A DNA stretch of 64,000 nucleotides from Opitutia bacterium ISCC 52 (GCA_014529675.2 CP076040.1:3181894-3245893), one strand, 5' to 3'. Positions 36,933 to 46,789 are shown, counted from the stretch's first letter. Notes: generated from the sequence alone by a model not told the origin. Numbers and translations: made by a program.

Positions 36933-38224
36933 GCAGCCTACGCATCATCAAAAATGGTCGGATCATCGATCCGAAAAATGATCGAGACGAAGTCGCCGAT
37001 CTATACATCAAAGACGGCAAGATTGCCGAATCACTCAGCGATGAAGAGATTCAAAATGCTGAGACCACAGACGCAAAAGGCTTAGTCGTCTGCCCCGGAT
37101 TGGTTGACGTACACGTTCATTTGCGCGAGCCAGGACAGACCCACAAGGAAACCATTCAAACCGGTTCCTGGGCGGCAGCGGCGGGAGGATTTACAACGAT
37201 CGTTTGCATGCCGAACACAAATCCGGCTGCAGACACTGCAGGCACGATTCAGTACATCAACGATGCTGCAAAGCGTGATGCCGTCGTGCATGTCTACCCA
37301 ACTGGGTGTATCACCCAAGGCCGTTTGGGCGAAAAGCTAGCTCCCATTGGCAGTCTCAAAAAAGCGGGCGTGGTAGCGATTACCGACGATGGAGATTGCG
37401 TACAAAACAACGAGATCATGCGCCGTGCCCTCGAATATTGTAAGATGTTCGACCTGCCGATCATGGACCATTGCCAGGACATGTCTCTCACTGAAAACGC
37501 CGTCATGAATGAGGGCGAGTGGTCAATCCGGCTTGGTCTCAAAGGTTGGCCGGCAGCAGCGGAAGACATTATTGTCGCACGAAATGCTTTACTTTCGGAA
37601 ATGACCGGAGCACATGTGCACATGCAACACATCAGTTCTGCCGGTGCCGTGGAAGTCATGCGTCGCGCCAAGCTTCGCAATGTCAATGTGACCGCGGAAG
37701 CAACTCCCCATCACCTCGCGCTGACGGATGCCTGTATCAAAGATTACGATACCAATTGTAAAATGAATCCCCCGCTTCGTACAGAGGCAGACCGACAAGC
37801 GCTCATAGAGGGACTCAGGGATGGCACCTTGGATATCCTGGCCACTGACCATGCCCCTCATACCAATTACGAGAAGGACAAGGAATTTGATTATGCACCC
37901 TTTGGCATTCTGGGTTCAGAAACCTGTTTTGCGGTTTCCCAGCAAATCTTGTGCGGAGAAGCGGGCATCCCTTTGAATGAGGTCATCGCCTGGCTCACCT
38001 ACAAACCAGCTGAACTCGTGAAACTTCCAGCGGGGACACTCACCCCGGGAGCACCAGCCGATGTGGCAATCCTGGATCCGGAAGGAACCTGGACGGTGAA
38101 TGAAGAAACCATTTTCAGTAAGTCGCAGAATTCACCTTGGTGGGGTGATGAACTAACCAGTAAGACCGTGGCAACTATCGTCGCTGGAAAGACCGTTTTT
38201 GAAGACGGTCAGATTGTCGGGTAA
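36929..38224 (+). CDS. pyrC: dihydroorotase (class I)
   Basis: PyrC closes carbamoyl aspartate to dihydroorotate using bound zinc. Counted from ATG 36929 it has 431 residues. DVHVHLREPGQTHKET carries the first two zinc His and the substrate loop; MDHCQDMS, HMQHISSAG and TATPHH-like TAEATPHHL add further ligands, and ILATDHAPH the final catalytic Asp. The length and PAEL...LTPGAPADV end are class I features. The ATG that overlaps the pyrB stop is chosen; a start 14 codons earlier lies inside pyrB. The gap after the gene (38225-38528) is filled with REP-like repeats. Confidence 0.95.
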   Translation: MSSLRIIKNGRIIDPKNDRDEVADLYIKDGKIAESLSDEEIQNAETTDAKGLVVCPGLVDVHVHLREPGQTHKETIQTGSWAAAAGGFTTIVCMPNTNPAADTAGTIQYINDAAKRDAVVHVYPTGCITQGRLGEKLAPIGSLKKAGVVAITDDGDCVQNNEIMRRALEYCKMFDLPIMDHCQDMSLTENAVMNEGEWSIRLGLKGWPAAAEDIIVARNALLSEMTGAHVHMQHISSAGAVEVMRRAKLRNVNVTAEATPHHLALTDACIKDYDTNCKMNPPLRTEADRQALIEGLRDGTLDILATDHAPHTNYEKDKEFDYAPFGILGSETCFAVSQQILCGEAGIPLNEVIAWLTYKPAELVKLPAGTLTPGAPADVAILDPEGTWTVNEETIFSKSQNSPWWGDELTSKTVATIVAGKTVFEDGQIVG

Positions 38225-38265
38225 AGATAGGGTATCCTCGGTATCACAACTGCGGTGAATTCAAT

Positions 38266-38340
38266 GTAGGGCCAGTTGCTTGCAACTCGGCCTCTTGGAC
38301 GCGACACCTATTTGGCATCGATGCAAGCATCGAGCCCTAC
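38266..38340. repeat. Inverted pair of REP-like hairpins (GTAGGGC type)
   Basis: The left unit GTAGGGCCAGTTGCTTGCAA (from 38266) and, on the minus strand from 38340, the right unit GTAGGGCTCGATGCTTGCAT share the layout GTAGGGC-x-TGCTTGCA. Each unit is itself a hairpin around TTGCTTGCAA or GATGCTTGCATC. They lie just after pyrC. Confidence 0.65.
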
Positions 38341-38382
38341 GAAAGAGAATTAAACGATCGAAGCCTCAACGGTAGTTTACGC

Positions 38383-38516
38383 TTCGCTGTCGGCGTTCGC
38401 CTCGGTAGTTCGCGACCCAGATTGGTAGGGACGGATCGCCGTACCGAGGCGAAGCCGACATCACCCACCGTCCGTTTGCAATGTCGTAGGGTGCCCTCGG
38501 CGAGGTCGCCCTACCC
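38383..38516. repeat. REP-like elements of the GGTAGGG...ATCGCCG family
   Basis: The plus-strand copy GGTAGGGACGGATCGCCG lies at 38424-38441 and continues TACCGAGGCGAAGCCGAC; its inverted partner GTCGGCGTTCGCCTCGGTA starts at 38390. A minus-strand copy, GGTAGGGCGACCTCGCCG, runs from 38515. Together with the previous pair they fill the pyrC-obgE gap, between convergent genes. Confidence 0.7.
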
Positions 38517-38528
38517 ATTCCAGTCAGG

Positions 38529-39560
38529 CTACTCCCCTGCTGCTTCAGCCGCTTGTTTTTCAGCCACTTCAATTTTGGTTACCTCATCAAGGAAGCGTCG
38601 CAACAATTCTGGAATGCCTTCGTCGCTCAAACAGGAGATGGGAGAGATTGCGACGTCGTGTTTTTCCTTGAAGGCCTTTAAGTTCTCCTGAGCCGTTTCT
38701 TCATCCATTTTGTTGGCAACCACCAGAATGGGTTTTTGAAGCAAGCCCGCATCATAGTTGTCCAGCTCGGCTAACAAATCCGTGTAGTCCTCCGCCGGAT
38801 CCCGGCCTTCCATCCCAGCCATGTCGATAATGATGCACAAGAGTTTGCAGCGCTCGATGTGACGGAGAAAACGGTGGCCTAATCCACGGTTTTCACTGGC
38901 CCCTTTGATGAGCCCAGGAATATCCGCTAGAATCAAACGGCGGTAATCGTCGGGATACTCAATGATACCGATATGCGGATTCAGAGTAGTAAAGGGATAA
39001 TCTGCGATCGTGGGGTGAGCACGAGTGATCTCATTGGTCAGGGATGATTTCCCTGCGTTGGGAAATCCCACGAGTCCGATTTCAGCAATGATTTTGAGGA
39101 CCAGTTTAAAATCTCCCCGCTCTCCTTCGGTTCCTGGATTAGCGCGGCGAGGCGTTTGGTTAACCGAGCTTTTAAAGTGGGTATTTCCCCAGCCACCTGA
39201 ACCGCCCTTACAGATAATAAATTCTTCTTCGTGGGTGAGGAGCTCTTTGACAGGCCGCCCTGTGCTTTTGTCGATAACGATCGTGCCCAAGGGAACTTTC
39301 AATAAGCGATTCTCCCCCGTTTTACCATGTTGGTCGGATCCCCTACCCGGCTCTCCGGATTTACCTTTATAGGTATGGGTATAGCGATAAGCTGTCAGGT
39401 CACCTACGTTTTCGTCGGCCTGCAAAATAACATGGCCACCATTGCCGCCATCTCCCCCATTGGGTCCTCCGTGGGGAATATATTTTTCCCTTCGGAAACT
39501 GATGCAGCCATGGCCACCATCACCAGCAATCAGGGTTACCTCTACCTCATCTATAAACAT
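38529..39560 (-). CDS. obgE: Obg-family GTPase
   Basis: Obg (CgtA) is a slow GTPase bound to the large ribosomal subunit, with roles in ribosome maturation and stress. The 343-residue product has the glycine-rich Obg domain (1-158; GGDGGHGC, GPNGGDGGNGGHV), then the G domain with GFPNAGKSSL (P-loop), DIPGLIKGA (G3) and ANKMDEE (G4). It ends in a short charged tail with an AEKQAAEAAGE end rather than an extra OCT domain. rplU and rpmA, its usual upstream partners, are not beside it; the AlkD-like gene is divergent across a repeat-filled gap. Confidence 0.95.
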   Translation of the reverse strand: MFIDEVEVTLIAGDGGHGCISFRREKYIPHGGPNGGDGGNGGHVILQADENVGDLTAYRYTHTYKGKSGEPGRGSDQHGKTGENRLLKVPLGTIVIDKSTGRPVKELLTHEEEFIICKGGSGGWGNTHFKSSVNQTPRRANPGTEGERGDFKLVLKIIAEIGLVGFPNAGKSSLTNEITRAHPTIADYPFTTLNPHIGIIEYPDDYRRLILADIPGLIKGASENRGLGHRFLRHIERCKLLCIIIDMAGMEGRDPAEDYTDLLAELDNYDAGLLQKPILVVANKMDEETAQENLKAFKEKHDVAISPISCLSDEGIPELLRRFLDEVTKIEVAEKQAAEAAGE

Positions 39561-39637
39561 GGCGGCCTAATGGAGAGCAGTTTACGGGTGCAGTCAAGCA
39601 GCGTACGAGCGCTATTAGGTTAGGCCGATGGCATCCC

Positions 39638-39780
39638 TTCCACGCCTTTTGTGGAGGCGTGTGGAACGGCAGAGCGGGGACGCTCTTGCCCTACCTTTCG
39701 ACTATAATATGGTAGGGCAACTGCGCGTGCCTTGCCACAGCCTCCTGGCGGCGGTTGGTCCTCGCAGTGCCGAAATATTT
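39638..39780. repeat. REP-like cluster between obgE and the AlkD-like gene
   Basis: A hairpin TTCCACGCCT (39638-39647) with AGGCGTGTGGAA (39655-39666) is followed by a minus-strand GGTAGGGCAAGAGCGTCCC (from 39695) and the 72-base repeat 39709-39780, which is the second copy of the element at 23442. The gap 39561-39802 has no gene. Confidence 0.6.
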
Positions 39781-39802
39781 TGTTTCAATCAACAAACTTA
39801 CA

Positions 39803-40516
39803 ATGAACAACTCCCTTAAAGACATTCAGTCCTACATTCGCGAACTGGCCAACCCAACCATTGCCGAGCATTCGGCACGTTTCTTCAAATCCGGGCCCGG
39901 AGAATACGCAGAAGGAGATCTTTGTCTGGGCGTTCGGGTGCCTGTCATTCGCCAAATCGCCAAGCAGTTCGCTCAAGCTGAACTCCAGGTTGTCTTCAAA
40001 TTACTCGAATCTATGTATCACGAGGAACGTCTGCTTGCCTTGATCATGATGGGCAACCGATGCAAGAAAGCCCCCGATTCGGCAGAACACAAAGTCATCT
40101 ACGACCACTACTTGGCGAACACCCAATATGTAAATAACTGGGATCTGGTTGATTGTTCCGCACACTACATCGTAGGCCGGTACTTACTCCACCGGAGCCG
40201 AAAGCCGCTCTATAAACTGGCCAAGTCCTCCCTGCTCTGGGATCGCCGCATATCCATGATCACGACCTGGATCTTTATCCGGGAAGATGAGACCGAGGAT
40301 GTCCTGAAGCTGGCCGAAATATACCTGAACGACGAACACGACCTGATGCACAAGGCCGTGGGTTGGATGCTTCGTGAAATGGGAAAACGACATCCCGCCG
40401 CAGAAACTGCATTCCTGGATCAACATTACAAAACAATGCCCCGGACCATGCTTCGTTACGCGATCGAAAAATACCCGGAAAAGGATCGCCAAGCCTACCT
40501 CAAAGGCTTGCGATAA
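39803..40516 (+). CDS. AlkD-like DNA alkylation repair protein (HEAT-like)
   Basis: AlkD-type glycosylases remove positively charged alkylated purines from DNA. From ATG 39803 the product has 237 residues and is built of paired helices (HEAT-like) throughout. LCLGVRVPVIRQIAK near the N-terminus, NNWDLVDCSAHYIVG with the signature Trp and catalytic-type Asp, RRISMITTWIFIREDE and LMHKAVGWMLREMGKR are all typical of the family. An upstream in-frame start at 39755 overlaps the repeat element, so 39803 is preferred. It is divergent from obgE. Confidence 0.9.
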   Translation: MNNSLKDIQSYIRELANPTIAEHSARFFKSGPGEYAEGDLCLGVRVPVIRQIAKQFAQAELQVVFKLLESMYHEERLLALIMMGNRCKKAPDSAEHKVIYDHYLANTQYVNNWDLVDCSAHYIVGRYLLHRSRKPLYKLAKSSLLWDRRISMITTWIFIREDETEDVLKLAEIYLNDEHDLMHKAVGWMLREMGKRHPAAETAFLDQHYKTMPRTMLRYAIEKYPEKDRQAYLKGLR

Positions 40517-40549
40517 TCTTAATCACTTTCCCCACACCACAGCTACCCC

Positions 40550-41482
40550 ATGAAAAACGCCCTTCTTCTTCTGTTCGCATCCACCGTTCTATTATCTTCC
40601 ACGCACGCGCAATCCGGTCGGGAGAGCTCATTTATCCAATGGAATCACGAAGAGCCAAGAGACCGTGATCTGCCTGTCCCGGACTACTACCTTCACAAGA
40701 CCTTCCAATCGAAAGCGGCTGGTCAGGAAGTTGGATACTGCATTTACCTGCCTCCCGACTATGACGCAAACACCGGTAAACAGTACCCCGTCATATACAA
40801 CCTTCATGGTAACGGCGGAAGTGAATGGAACCGCGGACAGGAATGCACCGTACTTCACGAAGGTATTCTTTCGGGGAAATGGCCGCCAATGATCATGGTC
40901 TTTCCCAACGGAGGCAAAACGACCTTCTATAAAGATTCTTACGATGGCGAACTCCCCATCGAGACGATGTTCATCAAAGAATTAATTCCCCACATTGATT
41001 CGACCTACAGAACGATTGCACGCCGCGGAGGTCGAGCCATCGAGGGGTTTTCCATGGGAGGAAGAGGCTCTACCCGGCTGGTGATGAAGTACCCCGAGAT
41101 GTTCTGCTCGCTATTTTGCCAGGCTGGGAACGTTCCTCGCCTGGCCGATTGGTACCACGAAAGTACAGCCGACGCCTACCCCAGGTATTACCTCGGACCC
41201 GAAAAGCGGGCCTACATTGAAAACGATGCTTTCCTGTTACTGGAGAAGAACCTCAAAGCAATAAAGCAAGTACGTATTCTCATCGCTTGTGGCACGCAGG
41301 ATGACACGCACATCGTCACGATTCGGGACTTTCATCAGGCACTACTAGACGCGGGTGTAGATCACACGTATTGGGAACTGGAGGGCTTGGCCCACAACCG
41401 GAAGAAGTTCATCGAACTGCTCTCCCCCATCCTCTACGACTACCATGTAGAATCATTCAGACGGGCCCAAGCGATCGACTGA
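40550..41482 (+). CDS. secreted esterase (esterase D/feruloyl-esterase-like)
   Basis: The 310-residue product has a signal peptide (LLLLFASTVLLSSTHA), then an alpha/beta hydrolase fold: YCIYLPPDYD, PVIYNLHGNGG with the oxyanion region, and the nucleophile in IEGFSMGGRG (Ser168). An acid is likely in CGTQDDTHI and the final His in GLAHNRKKF. This is the putative-esterase family that includes feruloyl esterases and enterochelin esterase. It is probably exported to act on plant or algal esters or on other acyl esters. It starts 33 bases after the AlkD-like gene; the pst operon follows at a distance of 171 bases. Confidence 0.82.
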   Translation: MKNALLLLFASTVLLSSTHAQSGRESSFIQWNHEEPRDRDLPVPDYYLHKTFQSKAAGQEVGYCIYLPPDYDANTGKQYPVIYNLHGNGGSEWNRGQECTVLHEGILSGKWPPMIMVFPNGGKTTFYKDSYDGELPIETMFIKELIPHIDSTYRTIARRGGRAIEGFSMGGRGSTRLVMKYPEMFCSLFCQAGNVPRLADWYHESTADAYPRYYLGPEKRAYIENDAFLLLEKNLKAIKQVRILIACGTQDDTHIVTIRDFHQALLDAGVDHTYWELEGLAHNRKKFIELLSPILYDYHVESFRRAQAID

Positions 41483-41505
41483 TCGAACGAGTGGCCACCG
41501 TTTTC

Positions 41506-41524
41506 CGTAACACATTCGTAACAC
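41506..41524 (+). promoter_or_regulatory. candidate Pho box (11-base direct repeat) for the pst operon
   Basis: CGTAACAC occurs at 41506-41513 and again at 41517-41524, exactly 11 bases apart, within TTCCGTAACACATTCGTAAC. PhoB/PhoP-type regulators bind direct repeats with an 11-base period. It lies about 130 bases before the pstS start; TACAAT at 41557 could be a -10. Consensus bases for this phylum are not known to me, so the assignment is by spacing and context. Confidence 0.5.
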
Positions 41525-41653
41525 TCCCTACACAAACATTTGACGATAGATGACTATACAATGCACAAGCTGTGTGTTCTTATTGATCGCTTCAAGGTGT
41601 TTTAGGGCTCCCACCCTGAAGGAAACATATTAGGGAAAGAAAGGGTCAGCAGT

Positions 41654-42634
41654 GTGATCTTAGGTGCGGTGCGTAGATTAAAAAAATATGGTGTGCTACT
41701 TGGACTCGTGGGAATAACTACGGGTGCCTTCGCTGCGCCATCCCCAAAGTCATCCCTCAAAAGCTACGAACCCATTTCAGGTATTTCCGGCAACCTGACC
41801 ACGGTGGGCTCTGACACCTTGAACAACTTGATGACGTTGTGGGCAGAGTCCTTTCGGGCCTACTACCCCAATGTTAATATTCAGGTAGAGGGCAAAGGCT
41901 CCTCTACCGTTCCGCCAGCATTAATTGAGGGCACCGCTCAATTTGGGCCCATGAGTCGGGCAATGAAGTCGGGGGAAATCGACGCATTCGAAAAGGAGTA
42001 CGGGTACAAACCCACCAAGATCGGTGTAGCGATCGATGCACTAGCAATTTTCGTGCACAAGGACAACCCCATCGATGGACTGACGATGAGACAGGTGGAC
42101 AGCATATTCTCCAACACCTTCAAGACAGGAGGATCACCCATCTGGACCTGGGGAGACGTCGGTCTGAAAGGAGATTGGTATGACCGCTCGGTTAGTCTTT
42201 ATGGAAGAAATAGCGCTTCCGGAACATACGGTTATTTCAAACAGGTGGCACTCAGGAAAGGCGACTACCGGGAAAGCGTAAAAGAGCAGCCGGGATCTTC
42301 GGCCGTGGTTCAGGGTATATCGGCCGACGTTTATGGCCTCGGGTATTCTGGAATTGGATACCACACATCAGGAGTAAAGCCTCTGAGACTCGGAGTCTCC
42401 GAACTCTCGATGTTTGAACCTACCTTTGAAAACTGTATCAGCGGTGACTATCCCCTCGCCCGCCTACTGTATATTTACATTAACAAAAAGCCGAATCAAT
42501 CGGTCGATATGCTGACACGAGAGTTCCTCAAATTCATACTCTCCAAAGAAGGACAAACAGTCGTGGTAAAAGACGGCTACTTCCCTCTTCCACCTGAAAT
42601 TGTGGATGATATGATTTCGATCGTAGAAGAGTAA
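41654..42634 (+). CDS. pstS: phosphate ABC transporter substrate-binding protein
   Basis: PstS binds phosphate in the periplasm and passes it to PstC-PstA. The 326-residue product starts with GTG at 41654 and has a signal peptide (LLGLVGITTGAFAAP). The type II binding-protein fold shows TVGSDTLNNL, GKGSSTVPPAL with the phosphate-binding Ser-Thr, GPMSRAMK and GRNSASGTYGYF with Arg and Ser-Gly-Thr ligands. It heads the pstSCAB-phoU run, followed by a hairpin and a 146-base gap to pstC, which fits higher expression of the binding protein. Confidence 0.93.
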   Translation: MILGAVRRLKKYGVLLGLVGITTGAFAAPSPKSSLKSYEPISGISGNLTTVGSDTLNNLMTLWAESFRAYYPNVNIQVEGKGSSTVPPALIEGTAQFGPMSRAMKSGEIDAFEKEYGYKPTKIGVAIDALAIFVHKDNPIDGLTMRQVDSIFSNTFKTGGSPIWTWGDVGLKGDWYDRSVSLYGRNSASGTYGYFKQVALRKGDYRESVKEQPGSSAVVQGISADVYGLGYSGIGYHTSGVKPLRLGVSELSMFEPTFENCISGDYPLARLLYIYINKKPNQSVDMLTREFLKFILSKEGQTVVVKDGYFPLPPEIVDDMISIVEE

Positions 42635-42641
42635 TTCAAAA

Positions 42642-42664
42642 CCAGAAATCAGCATGGTTTCTGG
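42642..42664 (+). terminator. hairpin after pstS, possible partial terminator
   Basis: CCAGAAA (42642-42648) pairs with TTTCTGG (42658-42664). No T-run follows, so it is more likely an mRNA-stabilising or attenuating hairpin between pstS and pstC than a full terminator. Confidence 0.4.
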
Positions 42665-42780
42665 ATTTGAGCTTAGAAGCTTCCCAATATTTAAGGCTCG
42701 TCTAAGCAGCCCGTCAAAATCAAGTTGTATCTTTTTATCAGTATCTGTGAGCTACGACCTGAGTCCTCCCGGAAACCAGG

Positions 42781-45081
42781 ATGAAACATAAGTACCAAGC
42801 CTTCAAAGTCCCAAAACGCTTTCGCGTACAAAGCAAAACGCTTTGGTTCGACCACTTCATGAACTACTTCATTGTAGTAGGCGGAGCCGCCGTCATTGCG
42901 GCGGTATTGGGCATATTCGTCTTTATCTTCATGCAGATCCTCCCTTTGTTTCGGGGCGCCAACCTCCGTCCATTGGCAGAATACAAAGTGACTGAGAAGA
43001 CTGAAGACCTGCACGCATTCGATATGGACGAATGGGCTGAATTGCCGGTCGTCATTCACAAGGATGGAACCCTACGCTACGTCGATATCAGCGGTGACCG
43101 GGGCACCATCGAATACGCAGCTGTGTTTGGTGAAAACCAAACGATAGCTGCACTTAGCTACAACAGCCTCAAACGCATCCTGGTCGCATCCAACGATTCA
43201 GGCCAATTCGCATTTGCAAACCTGGGCTACCGATCAGAGTTTGATGAGCAGGGCAACCGAACCATTCATCCCGTAATTGAAGCCTCCGATTGGTATCCGT
43301 TGGCCGCTGACGGGGAATCGATCCAGGCCATCGATTACGGCGATGGGGATTCCAATAAAATGGCAGCAGCAATTTGTGAAGACGAATCGGGGAACAAACG
43401 GATACGAGTAGCCACGCTCAACCAACGAAGGTCACTCTTTGGAGGAGGGGGAGAAATATCAATCGGCCTTACTTTCGAGCTATCTGAAGCTATTCAAGCG
43501 GAGGTAAAGTCCATTGATGTAAGTCCCAATGGAGATCTCCTCTTAATAACGGCCAACGACGGAGAATTGATTTTATTTGTTTATGAAGATGGTGGCCTTG
43601 AGCAGCGGCAGCGTTTCCACCCATTTTCAGCTGGCCAAGATACCACTCTAGCAAAAGCGGAATTCTTACTCGGGGACACGTCCCTGAGTATCGTGGGAAG
43701 CAACGGTGAAAATGTGATTCACAGCCTCTCACTCGATTCAGGATTAGGCAAACGGGTGTTTTCAAAGACCAAGGAAATGAAACCGCTTCCAGGTGAGGTA
43801 ATCCACTACTACCCTGGTGTCAGAAACAAAAGTTTTTTACTGACCACCCAGCACCATGCATCCCTCCGATACAGCACGACAGAAGACATCCGCTGGAAAG
43901 AGGACTTTGATTTTGAAATAACGGAAGGAATCATTGGCGAAAAATACGATCGTATCGCACTGCTGGACACAGCTGGAATGCTTCATGTTTTTCTACTGGA
44001 TGACCCCCATCCTCAGGCCGGTTTCAACGCCTTCTTTGGAAAGATCCATTACGAAGGTCAGGCACAGGCCGACTATGTATGGCAATCCACGGGCGGCACT
44101 GATGACTTTGAACCGAAGCTCTCACTGATCCCCCTGATCATTGGTACTTTAAAAGGCACCTTTTACGCCATGCTTTTCGCGATACCGATCGCTCTGCTGG
44201 CGGCACTCTATACCTCCCAATTCCTTGACCCTAAATTACGCGACTTCGTCAAACCCACGATGGAAATCATGGCGTCGCTTCCTTCGGTCGTGCTTGGGTT
44301 TGTCGCGGCGCTTTGGTTAGCTCCGTTGGTGGATACTCGCATACCGTCGCTCATGCTTATCGTCCTGGTTGTGCCAACTGCGACGCTTATATTTGCTTGG
44401 TTTTGGTCAAAGCTCCCAAAGCAGTTTCGACTCCGCATACCATCTGGCCTGGAATTCATCATACTCACGCCGATCCTTCTGATAGTCTGCTATTTCTGCT
44501 GGAATCTTGGGCCCGTTTTCGAACGTATTTTCTTTATCGTGACCAATCCGACCACCGGAGAACGGGTCGCAGATTTCCGGCTCTGGTGGCCTGAATTCAC
44601 TGGCGCCACCTATACGCAACGCAATTCGCTGATCGTGGGATTCATGATCGGTTTTGCCGTCATTCCTATTATTTTCACGATCGCGGAAGACGCGATGAGC
44701 AACGTGCCACCAGCCATACGATCCGGTTCTCTTGCCTTGGGAGCGAGTCGCTGGCAAACGGCCATTAACATCGTGCTGCCGACGGCTTCTCCGGGAATCT
44801 TTTCCTCTGTCATGATCGGCTTCGGCCGAGCCGTTGGAGAAACAATGATCGTTGTAATGGCGACGGGAAATACTCCGCTGAAAGATTTTAATATTTTCAG
44901 TGGTATGCGCACCCTATCTGCCAACATTGCTGTCGAACTACCCGAAGCCCCATACCACGGAACCCTCTACCGAACACTCTTCCTGGGCGCTCTAGTCCTG
45001 TTCGTCATGACCTTTGTGGTAAATACCGTAGCGGAAGTGCTGCGCGATCAACTCAAGGATCGCTACAAAACCGGCGAATAA
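42781..45081 (+). CDS. pstC: phosphate ABC transporter permease PstC, long form
   Basis: PstC pairs with PstA to form the membrane channel of the phosphate transporter. At 766 residues it is more than twice the E. coli size (about 320). After a first membrane helix (about 30-53) comes a soluble region (about 60-445) with recurring beta-strand segments such as LRYVDISGDRG, SIDVSPNGDLLLITANDGE and RYSTTEDIRW, consistent with a beta-propeller in the periplasm. The permease domain follows from about 448, with the EAA-type loop LGASRWQTAINIVLPTASPGI and several helices. Long PstC forms also occur in pseudomonads. The propeller could contact PstS or a sensor, which is inference. Confidence 0.92.
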   Translation: MKHKYQAFKVPKRFRVQSKTLWFDHFMNYFIVVGGAAVIAAVLGIFVFIFMQILPLFRGANLRPLAEYKVTEKTEDLHAFDMDEWAELPVVIHKDGTLRYVDISGDRGTIEYAAVFGENQTIAALSYNSLKRILVASNDSGQFAFANLGYRSEFDEQGNRTIHPVIEASDWYPLAADGESIQAIDYGDGDSNKMAAAICEDESGNKRIRVATLNQRRSLFGGGGEISIGLTFELSEAIQAEVKSIDVSPNGDLLLITANDGELILFVYEDGGLEQRQRFHPFSAGQDTTLAKAEFLLGDTSLSIVGSNGENVIHSLSLDSGLGKRVFSKTKEMKPLPGEVIHYYPGVRNKSFLLTTQHHASLRYSTTEDIRWKEDFDFEITEGIIGEKYDRIALLDTAGMLHVFLLDDPHPQAGFNAFFGKIHYEGQAQADYVWQSTGGTDDFEPKLSLIPLIIGTLKGTFYAMLFAIPIALLAALYTSQFLDPKLRDFVKPTMEIMASLPSVVLGFVAALWLAPLVDTRIPSLMLIVLVVPTATLIFAWFWSKLPKQFRLRIPSGLEFIILTPILLIVCYFCWNLGPVFERIFFIVTNPTTGERVADFRLWWPEFTGATYTQRNSLIVGFMIGFAVIPIIFTIAEDAMSNVPPAIRSGSLALGASRWQTAINIVLPTASPGIFSSVMIGFGRAVGETMIVVMATGNTPLKDFNIFSGMRTLSANIAVELPEAPYHGTLYRTLFLGALVLFVMTFVVNTVAEVLRDQLKDRYKTGE

Positions 45082-45098
45082 CGCTCTCAACCACTGGC

Positions 45099-46778
45099 AT
45101 GAACACCTTCGCAAAAAAAGAGAAATCAAGCTTCCCGGACGAGATTGCCGTCTGGTTTTCTTCTCTTGGTCTCTGCCTGGGTCTTGTAATGATTTTGGGG
45201 CTACTTTCAGTTATCGCTTACAACGGCATCACTGTATTCTGGCCGAAGCGCGTGGCGGAAATTCAGCTATCGTCCGAAAGTGTCGAGGACTTTTCCGGTC
45301 GAGAAAAAGCGGCGGGTATCATCGTATCCAAACAAGTAGTGACCAATGATCGCTCGCTGGATACCGCCATCGCTCCGCGAGAAGAGTGGCAGCTCTTTCT
45401 GGGAAACAAAGATGTATTCGGATTCTCATACAAATTCTTTAATCGGTCAGAAATACATTCAGTTAGCTATCCGGAACATGTCGCAGTACTGGAAAGGTCG
45501 GAGTACGGCAATGCAATCGTATACCCCGAACATATAACGACCGAGGAAGGTGAAACCATCGAAGTGGACGCGGAAGCGTTCGATGAAAAGCTTTTGGAAG
45601 TGGTAGAGATATGTAAGCAACGGCGCCTCGACATAAGGCACCTGGAACAAGTCGAAATTGGCGCTATTAATCGCAAGCTGGAAGCGCTTCGTTTATCGGA
45701 ACTCAAGATTACCCTAAAATCAAAGATGGATGAACGCGATTCAAGGGCTCTTGACAACATCAAAGAAGAGCGAGCGACCCTGCAGTCTTCATTTCAAGTG
45801 ATCGCAAGAGAAGCTCGGGCTCTACGTGCAATTCAGGACAAGTCCCGATTGAAATACCGACTGGCCTCAGGTGAGGAAGGTGAAATTTCCGGAGGAGACA
45901 TATTCCATCTCTACTTTCCTAATCGCCTGGGTTTCTTTGGCCAATGCTCGATCTTCTTTGTACAGATACGGGAGTTTCTCACAACCGAACCCAGAGAAGC
46001 GAATACGGAGGGCGGCGTCTTTCCTGCTATTTTCGGAACCTTTGTAATGACGCTAATTATGAGCTTGGCGGTCGTCCCATTCGGTGTTCTGGCAGCCATT
46101 TATCTACGCGAGTATGCAAGTGATGGTTTCTTTGTGCGATCAGTCAGGATTGCTATTAATAATCTGGCTGGTGTGCCATCCATCGTATTTGGCGTATTTG
46201 GCCTGGGTTTCTTTGTCTACTTCGTCGGTGGTAGCATCGATCAACTTTTCTATTCTCTTCGACTTCCGACGCCAACCTTCGGAACAGGAGGAATTTTCTG
46301 GGCCTCATTGACCCTGGCCATCATGACGGTCCCCGTAGTTATCGTTGCTACAGAAGAGGCGCTCTCTTCTGTGTCGCAAGGCGTCCGCGAAAGCTCCCAA
46401 GCCTGCGGAGCATCCAAGTGGCAAACGATTCAGCGTATCATTCTCCCGGCCAGTGCACCGGGTATACTGACAGGTATGATACTGGCTATGGCTCGAGGAG
46501 CTGGAGAAGTAGCCCCCTTAATGATGGTCGGAGTAGTCAAGGTGGCGCCGAGCCTGCCTATTGATGGCCAATTTCCTTTCGTGCATCTGGAGCGAAAGTT
46601 CATGCACCTCGGTTTTCACATCTATGACCTGGGGTTCCAGTCTCCCGATTCTGAAGCTGCCTTGCCCATGGTATTTGCCACCACCCTTTTACTAATTGTT
46701 CTGATTGTCTTCCTGAACTTTGCAGCCATTCTTCTTAGGAATCGCTTAAGAAGAAAGTACAAGACCTCGACTTTCTGA
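45099..46778 (+). CDS. pstA: phosphate ABC transporter permease PstA, long form
   Basis: PstA is the second permease subunit. The 559-residue product, against about 300 in E. coli, has a first helix near 20-45 and then a long extracytoplasmic insert (about 50-285) rich in charged residues and predicted coiled coil ([20 protein letters not shown]). The permease domain starts near 304 ([16 protein letters not shown]), with the ABC-contact loop [21 protein letters not shown]. It starts 17 bases after pstC. The matching enlargement of PstC and PstA suggests that the two inserts fit together outside the membrane. Confidence 0.92.
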   Translation: MNTFAKKEKSSFPDEIAVWFSSLGLCLGLVMILGLLSVIAYNGITVFWPKRVAEIQLSSESVEDFSGREKAAGIIVSKQVVTNDRSLDTAIAPREEWQLFLGNKDVFGFSYKFFNRSEIHSVSYPEHVAVLERSEYGNAIVYPEHITTEEGETIEVDAEAFDEKLLEVVEICKQRRLDIRHLEQVEIGAINRKLEALRLSELKITLKSKMDERDSRALDNIKEERATLQSSFQVIAREARALRAIQDKSRLKYRLASGEEGEISGGDIFHLYFPNRLGFFGQCSIFFVQIREFLTTEPREANTEGGVFPAIFGTFVMTLIMSLAVVPFGVLAAIYLREYASDGFFVRSVRIAINNLAGVPSIVFGVFGLGFFVYFVGGSIDQLFYSLRLPTPTFGTGGIFWASLTLAIMTVPVVIVATEEALSSVSQGVRESSQACGASKWQTIQRIILPASAPGILTGMILAMARGAGEVAPLMMVGVVKVAPSLPIDGQFPFVHLERKFMHLGFHIYDLGFQSPDSEAALPMVFATTLLLIVLIVFLNFAAILLRNRLRRKYKTSTF

Positions 46779-46789
46779 TCCTTGCCTTG

